The position numbers and the translations under genes were made by a program. A stretch of DNA of 20,787 bases. Source: Chara braunii. Lineage: Eukaryota > Streptophyta > Charophyceae > Charales > Characeae. Under the pieces are notes generated by a model. The model worked only from the letters and a program-made list of their open reading frames with translations. It had not been told where the DNA came from and made no database searches. Location: contig BFEA01000003.1 of the NCBI GenBank assembly GCA_003427395.1, positions 9,443,448 through 9,464,234 of the forward strand. Reading direction: 5' to 3'. Of the stretch, positions 16,019-20,787 are shown in pieces; the stretch's first letter is position 1, and each line of letters begins with the position of its first letter.

Positions 16019-17203
16019 CTATTTGTGGCTGGGCCATTTCTGAATAGCAGCAATTTTGGTTGCTTCTGGGGCCAGCCCATCTCCAGAGATTACATGACCC
16101 ACATAGATGACAGAGGGAACGCCAAAAGAGGACTTCTCTCTGTTGATCTTATACTGCCTGTCACGTAACGACTGAAGAACCAGAGCCAGATGCTCCGTAT
16201 GCTCCCTGGCAGTTCGACTGAATACCAGAATATCATCTAGGTAGACAACCATAAACTTGTCTAGATAAGGTCTGAAGATGCAGTGCATCTCAGTCTTGAA
16301 GATACCTAGGGCATCGCAAAGTCCAAATGGCATAACCAGATATTCGTAAATACCATATCTGGTTTTGAAGGCGGTCTTGTGGACATTCTCCTCTACCATC
16401 TCAATCTGGTAATAACCAGATTTGAGGTCAATTTTGTTGAACACTGTGCAACCCTGTACCATATCTAGCAGGTCATCGATCCTAGGAATAGGCGCTATAC
16501 TTTTCCTAGTGATCTTGTGGAGGCCCCTGTAGTCGATGCATATTCTGAACTCTCCATTCCCTTTCGGGACGAAGAACACTGGTGCGCCAAACTCGGATGT
16601 GGTCAGCCGTATCCAGCCTTTGCTGGTCAGGGTCTCTAACTGCTTTCTGAGCTCCTCAAGCTCAGCAAGGGACATCCTGTAGATGCGGCCCTTGGGAGGG
16701 ACTGCTCCAGGTAGCAGCTCGATGTGATGCTTGGTTGGCCGGTTGGGCAATCCAAAGGGCTCTTGCATCAGATCAGCATACTGATCCACAACCTGCTGTA
16801 TCTCAGGAGGACAGGAAACAGGTGCAACGTCTGTTTGTTTGACCAGAGCTACAAACAGACGCTCATGGTCATACTGGCGCGAGAGGGAATAAAACTCTCT
16901 CGCTCTCAAACAGTAGCAAGAGGTTTCTGGGTGGTGTTCAGTAGCAATCCTGCAAGTCTGATACACCCTTTGTCCATTGGGGAGTTCAACCTTAGGGATC
17001 TGCCAGTCGATCCTAGGGTTGACTGCCCTCAACCACTGCATCGAGAACACCACATCAAAGGGTAGATCAGGGAATATGTAGAAGTTCAAACGCTGTCTGA
17101 CTTCTCCAGCACTATCGAAGGTAACAAGGATACCCCTGACCTTCTTCCTGATGGTGATGGTAGTGGAGTCGCCGATCCTAACCTGAAGCGGGTGCTGCAG
17201 ATG
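16019..17203 (-). pseudogene. Ty3 protease C-terminus and reverse transcriptase
   Basis: The frame is open from the TAG at 17206-17204 to a TAG at 16021-16019. It starts with the end of protease (VRIGDSTTITIRK, DLPFDVVFSMQWL, NPRIDW). Reverse transcriptase follows with GRIYRMSLAELEELRKQLE, FGAPVFFVPKGNGEFRICID, YRGLHKIT, FNKIDLKSGYYQI (first Asp), AFKTRYGIYEYLVMPFGL and VVYLDDILVFS (Asp pair). All these RT blocks, through the thumb to VIYVGHVISG, are intact in one frame. It ends after WPSHK because of the same one-base loss seen in the other copy near 15270. The polymerase domain looks potentially functional, but the polyprotein is not. Confidence 0.9.
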
Positions 17204-17553
17204 CTAAACTTTCATGCCCACGTGCAATTTCTTGACAGCTCTGGGGGACATGAAGTTTTTGGTGGCTCCACAATCCAACAATCCCTTGATGCTGATGTTG
17301 ATCAGGGGTTGAAGTAGGATGAGGTCAGACTTCACTTTCCTTTGTTCTTTCAGGTGAAAGAAAAAGGCAACAAGGGTCTGCAGCTCATGCTCCTCCGGTT
17401 CCTGATCCAGGTCAGGATCCTCATAGCAAAAGGATGTTGCTCGTGCAGCTCCCACACTCTGCGGTGTCTCAACTGAAGCAGTTGCAGATTCATCTTCCTC
17501 TGAGGATGAAGGTGCAGCACTGGAGGGAACTGCAGTCCCCAGGGTCTGCTTCA
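17204..17553 (-). pseudogene. Ty3 aspartic protease N-terminal part (pol frame)
   Basis: Protease would cut the Gag-Pol polyprotein. The pol frame overlaps the end of gag and enters this stretch through LKQTLGTAVPSS, a Ser/Glu-rich linker with DPDLDQEPEEHELQTLVAFF. It then reaches the active-site block ISIKGLLDCGATKNFMSPRA. The catalytic Asp is followed by Cys-Gly; most family members have Asp-Ser/Thr-Gly. TAG at 17206-17204 interrupts the frame after HVGMKV and the same frame continues in register with protease and RT sequence, so the stop is a point change. Confidence 0.85.
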
Positions 17554-17560
17554 GTTTTTT
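17511..17560 (-). promoter_or_regulatory. Candidate -1 ribosomal frameshift signal (A AAA AAC plus possible pseudoknot)
   Basis: In the gag frame the last codons are TCA AAA AAC TGA. The heptamer A AAA AAC (17560-17554) is a canonical slippery site, and slipping back one base enters the pol frame. Downstream, after an 11-base spacer, CTGGGGA (17542-17536) can pair with the stretch ending CCAG (17528-17520, small bulge). Loop bases TGCAG (17534-17530) can pair with CTGCA (17517-17513), giving an H-type pseudoknot. The alternative is a one-base loss from an A7 run in a single gag-pol frame. Confidence 0.5.
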
Positions 17561-18807
17561 GACTGACCCGGACCTGGCATGTAAGGGCAATCTTTCAAGA
17601 AGTGTTGACCCTCACATCGCAGGCAGACCCCTCGATCCTTCCTTCTTCTCCAGACTCCTTCCTGGATCTTGAGATCATGCCAGGGGAGAGTGGAGGGATT
17701 GAGTGGGTCAGCTGGCATACGGACGTCCTTTTCCAGGTTAGGGCGCTGGGTAGAGGTACAAGGACTGCGTCCCTTGTCCTTCCCCTTCGAACTGGTTGAG
17801 GCCGTGGCGGGGGAAAACCGTTTCTGTTGTTGCAGAACTCCCAAAACAGCCTGAGTCAGGGCCGCTGCAACATCTGTATCAGCAGCTGACTCAGTAACAG
17901 ATGACGGTACATCAACCGGGGAGTCTGAATCACTGGCTGATCCAGATCCTACATGAGTGAAGGCAGCCTTTCCCTTTTTGCCACCACGAGGGAAGGCTCC
18001 TTTTCTTCTGTCAATTGAAGGGGCCTGAACATGAAGTTTTGCCTCCATGTCCAAGGCTGCACGGGCAAAGGATCTCCAATCCTTGTGCAGCACTGTACAA
18101 AGCAACTGCAAACTTCTCAGGCCTGCCCTGCAAAAGTTGGTCAACAGATCATCCGTTGACATGACCAACCCAGGGGTAGAGGTCAATTGCTCGAACTCTG
18201 CAAACAAGGACTGCAGTGTCCTGCTGTAGCGCTGCTGCCCCAGGCGAGCAATCCTGTCAGCAGCTTTGCGGGCCCACTCCTTGTCTGCAAAGCAGTCCTC
18301 TAAGGCCTGCAGGAGTCTGTCCACCCCCAACCCAAAAGCCCAGTCCTCCAGACTTTGCTCCAGACTGCTGGAGGTTGAGGTGGCCCGCTTCAGAGCACGT
18401 CCCTCCAATAGTCCCAACACCGTTGCAACCTTGGTCTGCTCTGCACATGTGAAGCCTCTCAAGTAGGCTTTGGTACCTGCAGCCCAGTCCCCAACATCGA
18501 CCTTCGGGTCATCCCCTTTGAACTTGTTGGGGGCTGGGATTTTAGGTCCCCTTTGATCACCTGCAGGGGAAGATTCAAGCGTTGGGCGCCCTGTGGCTTT
18601 GTGGGAGGGAGGTGGTGAAGGGGAAGAGTGGCGTGAACCAAAGGGAGATGGGGAAGGAGAAGGAGAAGGTTTTACTTTGAGTGCAGGGGACTGAGGAACA
18701 ATCAGCTTGGCTGCTGTCAGTTGAGCAGTCAGAGTCTGAATCGCATCCAGTAGCTTTGACTGCTGAGCCGCCAGGTCATCAACTCTGCGCTCCAGACGGA
18801 CGACCAT
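17551..18807 (-). CDS. gag: Second gag polyprotein (Ty3/gypsy), apparently intact
   Basis: Gag forms the virus-like particle. From the ATG at 18807 the 418 residues begin with a coiled coil (VVRLERRVDDLAAQQSKLLD). A Pro/Ser-rich stretch comes next (about residues 45-85), then a capsid-like retrotransposon gag domain (from KFKGDDPKVDVGDWAAGTKA to ALDMEAKLHV). A basic Lys/Arg region and a nucleocapsid knuckle CLRCEGQHFLKDC (residues 395-407) follow. The spacing is CX2CX3HX4C, one residue short of the standard. It ends at TGA 17553-17551, overlapping pol. Only six bases separate the ATG from the TAG of the preceding gag, in the same frame, so it may have been the rest of a longer protein. Confidence 0.85.
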   Translation of the reverse strand: MVVRLERRVDDLAAQQSKLLDAIQTLTAQLTAAKLIVPQSPALKVKPSPSPSPSPFGSRHSSPSPPPSHKATGRPTLESSPAGDQRGPKIPAPNKFKGDDPKVDVGDWAAGTKAYLRGFTCAEQTKVATVLGLLEGRALKRATSTSSSLEQSLEDWAFGLGVDRLLQALEDCFADKEWARKAADRIARLGQQRYSRTLQSLFAEFEQLTSTPGLVMSTDDLLTNFCRAGLRSLQLLCTVLHKDWRSFARAALDMEAKLHVQAPSIDRRKGAFPRGGKKGKAAFTHVGSGSASDSDSPVDVPSSVTESAADTDVAAALTQAVLGVLQQQKRFSPATASTSSKGKDKGRSPCTSTQRPNLEKDVRMPADPLNPSTLPWHDLKIQEGVWRRRKDRGVCLRCEGQHFLKDCPYMPGPGQSKN

Positions 18808-18810
18808 GAT

Positions 18811-19326
18811 CTATTGCAGAGTATGATTGATGGGGGAGAACTGTTTTCGAAGTTTCGTCGTCATCGTTCTGCTGCGAAGTCCGTCGATGAACAAATCTCT
18901 TCCTACTTGCTCACCTCGCTCTGTTTTCACAAACATTCGGTAATCCCGGTTTCGATATTCCGTGACAGACTCGAGGGGTTTCTGGACCCGATCTTTAATC
19001 ATAAAGAGCGCTTGTTCTGGATGGATATAATCAAACCGATTCATAAAATCTCGCTCAAAAGTTGGAAGATCCACCCATACATAGGTACTAAACCAATGAT
19101 GAGCGTCCCCTCCTAATCGAGCGGGGATGTTCACCTGAGCTTCGTTGTCATCATACTGCTGCGCCCGGAACGTAGCTAACCATGCTCCAGCAAGATGATG
19201 CGCAGGATCAGACAGATAGAGATCTGGTGGCGTCATAGGAGTCCGTGCTCGCGGTGCGGGTTGGTTAGGATTTTGTTGCTGATTGGGGTTCTGCTGCGGA
19301 TTTGGATTCTGTGGATTAGCGTTCAT
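18811..19326 (-). CDS. gag: First gag fragment of another Ty3/gypsy type
   Basis: From the ATG at 19326 about 171 residues start with an Asn/Pro/Gln-rich leader (MNANPQNPNPQQNPNQQ). A capsid-like gag domain follows: PDLYLSDPAHHLAGAWLATF, ARLGGDAHHWFSTY, FERDFMNRFDYIHPEQAL, VTEYRNRDYRMFVK and FIDGLRS. It ends in CAA TAG at 18811, and ATC ATG then opens the second gag in the same frame. The capsid sequence differs clearly from the second gag, so the two come from different families or diverged lineages. It lacks a zinc knuckle. A primer-binding site sits about 140 bp upstream, as expected for the 5' end of an element. Confidence 0.75.
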   Translation of the reverse strand: MNANPQNPNPQQNPNQQQNPNQPAPRARTPMTPPDLYLSDPAHHLAGAWLATFRAQQYDDNEAQVNIPARLGGDAHHWFSTYVWVDLPTFERDFMNRFDYIHPEQALFMIKDRVQKPLESVTEYRNRDYRMFVKTERGEQVGRDLFIDGLRSRTMTTKLRKQFSPINHTLQ

Positions 19327-19411
19327 GTTGGCCGCCCGTCGATTAGCCAATCTGCTTCTAGTGACGACGGGGTCGTGTCAATGCGCGTTTCGGGGTCGAG
19401 GTCGCCCTCGG

Positions 19412-19918
19412 TTAGCGAGATCGCTCAATTATCGTGTTGTTAATCCTACAACCCGGCCACGTGTCGGGCTCCGATACCAACCTCACGCCCAACGCGACTT
19501 CCTGATCGGAGTAGGATGTGGGCCTGGAAGTGCGACAAGGGGTGTGCCAAGGATTTTTGGGAAAATGGGGGCCCATGCGATCATCCCAGTTGGTGAAATA
19601 GGAACTGGTGGCTTTGTGTTCCAAAATGACCCACTCCGCCAAGTTCCTGGCCACCTGAGTGCAACGCTCATCTTACATGGCCTTGGTCAGCTGTTCCAAC
19701 AGGTACTCACTACGTGAGGCATCTGTTGCAGCCTCCAGCTCGGCTGCCTCCTGTCTCTCAAGTTCTGCAAGCAGCGCCTGCTCCTGCTGCAGTCTAACCT
19801 GCAACTCCTGCTGAGTAGCAGTCAGGGGTGTAGTAGAGGGGGAGGCAAGAGTTTGTGGAACTTCCATCTTCACTTCTACTTCTCCCTGTGGCTGCTGCTG
19901 AGCACCCTGATTCGCCAT
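19412..19918 (-). pseudogene. Gag N-terminal fragment (Gln/Glu coiled coil), interrupted
   Basis: From the ATG at 19918 the frame encodes MANQGAQQ and then a Gln/Glu-rich coiled coil (LTATQQELQVRLQQEQALLA, AELERQEAAELEAATDASRS), ending with EYLLEQLTKAM at TAA 19675-19673. The same frame continues for roughly 35 plausible codons (TQVARNLAEWVILEHKATSS) before running into the region that holds the primer-binding site. It is probably the 5' end of a gag whose continuation was displaced by the first-gag fragment. Function is inferred only from position and composition. Confidence 0.45.
19468..19479 (-). other. Primer-binding site, initiator-Met tRNA type
   Basis: The minus strand reads TGGTATCGGAGC, one base different from TGGTATCAGAGC, the site complementary to the 3' end of plant initiator-methionine tRNA and widespread in plant LTR elements. 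It lies correctly upstream of the first gag. An LTR should end just above 19480, but no clear TG...CA boundary is seen. Confidence 0.65.
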
Positions 19919-20640
19919 TTTCCACTTTCACATTAACAGTAGTTAGTAGACAAACAGGGGAGCATGCAGCGATATACAATTCCTTCAGACACTCAGAAAT
20001 CGCTGCTATCTCTTTCACAGAGGTAGGTGGGTGAATGGGCAATAGACGATTGGGGTTGGAACCGTGTCTCTGGTGGTCAGCGGTCAGATAGACAGACAGT
20101 CCAATAAAATCAGTCACACGATTTCCTTTTATTGACCCTGCACCTTAACTGGAATTAGTACAAACTATTCCAGTGATCCCAGAGATATCCTAGAATTCCA
20201 AAGCCCACTAGAAAACAAGAGAATACAGTGGGAAAGAGAAAGAGTGGTAAGTACAGACAATCCCAGACCAACAAGGGGTAACGATGTAGTCAGTAACCTT
20301 CAATCCTACCGCAGACTAAATTTCGCCACTGTTGACTCTAACAGCCATACCTAGAGGTATGGCGATTTACAGTATTCACTGGAATTACTCAAATACTGAT
20401 CATCTGGTCAAGCGCTTTTGTACAGATGACAACAACAAAATTGAGATTCACTACAGACTGATAGAATTGAATTCTGACGACCAGAATTGTAGTTGCGACT
20501 AACCCTAGATAGCCCAGGCTATAATTAGACTCAACGCAAAATTACAATCCACAGTATCAGTACTTTTCCATTACAGAATTCACATTTTGACTAGGCTACC
20601 AGAGTGGCCCGGGGTCACTTGCCCGGCCGGGCCAAAAAAA
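19919..20640. other. Non-coding leader or LTR-like region with hairpins
   Basis: No protein is recognised. ACTGGAATTAGT pairs with ACTATTCCAGT (20148-20174, one-base bulge). GCCATACC/GGTATGGC form a perfect 8-bp stem with loop taga (20344-20363). ACTGGAATTA occurs directly at 20148 and 20378. The place, just 5' of the gag start on the minus strand, suits an LTR and leader. No matching copy was found after the integrase. Confidence 0.35.
20344..20363. repeat. Perfect 8-bp hairpin GCCATACC-taga-GGTATGGC
   Basis: A compact stem-loop with a four-base loop inside the possible LTR region. On either strand it could be an RNA hairpin near a transcript end. No T-run follows directly. Confidence 0.7.
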
Positions 20641-20762
20641 TAAAAATAAAAAAATTACTTTTAATTTTTAATTTTTATTTTAATTTTGGTGAAGAATTTC
20701 GATGTGACCCTGAGGCAAAAGTTGTTCAGTTTATTTTTCTGCATAACATAGGTTTTTTTCGA

Positions 20763-20787
20763 TTTTTTTTTTTTTTTTTTTTTTTTT
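20763..20787. repeat. T25 tract at the window end
   Basis: Twenty-five T run to the last base. Read on the minus strand it is a poly(A) tract, as left at the 3' end of a minus-strand retroposon lying beyond the window. AT-rich sequence (20632-20690) precedes it. Confidence 0.6.

Larger units (their letters stand above)
14811..16355. repeat. About 770-bp direct tandem duplication in pol
   Basis: Positions 14811-15585 and 15585-16355 are direct copies. Matching words are gtccaaatggcataaccaga at 15551 and 16321, and gtggaatgatcagaaaagat at 14819 and 15593. The offset is 770-774 bp because the copy nearer 16 kb lacks 4 bp around 15850. The copies differ at a few per cent of positions by eye, so the event is not very recent. 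The junction at 15585 joins the RT palm to the middle of RNase H. Confidence 0.9.
13060..19918 (-). mobile_element. Composite Ty3/gypsy retrotransposon, chromovirus-like, rearranged
   Basis: On the minus strand the order is a gag N-terminal fragment, a primer-binding site, a first gag, a second gag, protease, reverse transcriptase, RNase H, integrase and a chromodomain-like tail. RT before integrase places it in Ty3/gypsy. There are five in-frame stops, a gag/pol frame change, a 770-bp tandem duplication in pol and an 81-bp duplication in integrase. The presence of two gag domains and an internal primer-binding site suggests that pieces of two element families are joined. I could not find a pair of LTRs flanking the coding part. 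Confidence 0.85.

Noticed and set aside
13240-18813. A genetic code in which UAG means Gln
   Set aside because: Frameshifts and duplications show the element is decayed anyway, Gln is freely encoded by CAG/CAA, and a methylation-type mutation bias explains the TAGs more simply. Kept only as an alternative.

Overview
This is eukaryotic DNA dominated by decayed retrotransposons, all oriented on the minus strand. The reading frames are broken, and there are long non-coding stretches, homopolymer tracts and simple repeats. A splice-donor-like site, a TATA box, an initiator-Met-tRNA-type primer-binding site and a Ty3/gypsy integrase with a chromodomain-like tail fit a green plant or streptophyte alga. 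The low-complexity protein style and the retroelement types remind me of the charophyte Chara, but that is an impression and not a demonstrated assignment. No bacterial operon, rRNA, convincing tRNA or CRISPR array is visible.

Layout. (1) 1-1484: one candidate host gene on the minus strand, of unknown function, rich in Thr/Ser, Asp and Asn runs, with a strong splice donor at 564-569. Perfect GCCACGTGGC palindromes lie on both sides of it. (2) 1642-1731: GC-rich foldback DNA next to a LINE breakpoint. (3) About 1755-7238: a degenerate L1-like LINE on the minus strand. In its own 5'->3' order it has ORF1 with a zinc knuckle (7238-6135), an A-A-B-A-B minisatellite (5581-5851), a charged/coiled segment (5563-4130), an APE-type endonuclease (4058-3205), a linker and a truncated reverse transcriptase ending near 1755. 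It lacks its 3' part. (4) 7239-13059: mostly non-coding. It contains a dense GC-rich inverted-repeat block (8899-9290), a 52-bp tandem duplication, A-tracts, and a TATA box followed by a 34-bp-armed, microRNA-precursor-like hairpin (11396-11516). (5) 13060-19918: a composite Ty3/gypsy element on the minus strand. It has a gag N-terminal fragment, a primer-binding site, two consecutive gag genes, protease, reverse transcriptase, RNase H, integrase and a chromodomain-like tail. Part of pol is duplicated in tandem (about 770 bp) and 81 bp of integrase is also duplicated. (6) 19919-20787: non-coding, hairpin-bearing, possibly LTR-derived, ending in a T-run.

The most informative features are the following. 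The gag/pol overlap carries a textbook A-AAA-AAC slippery heptamer directly before the gag stop, with a possible pseudoknot behind it. Two gag domains in the same frame are separated by a single TAG. The pol duplication has both copies sharing the same one-base frameshift. The 11.4-kb hairpin could be a small-RNA precursor. The retroelements look non-autonomous now. In an intact relative, gag would form the particle, protease would mature it, reverse transcriptase/RNase H would make cDNA and integrase would insert it, with the chromodomain-like tail possibly guiding target choice.
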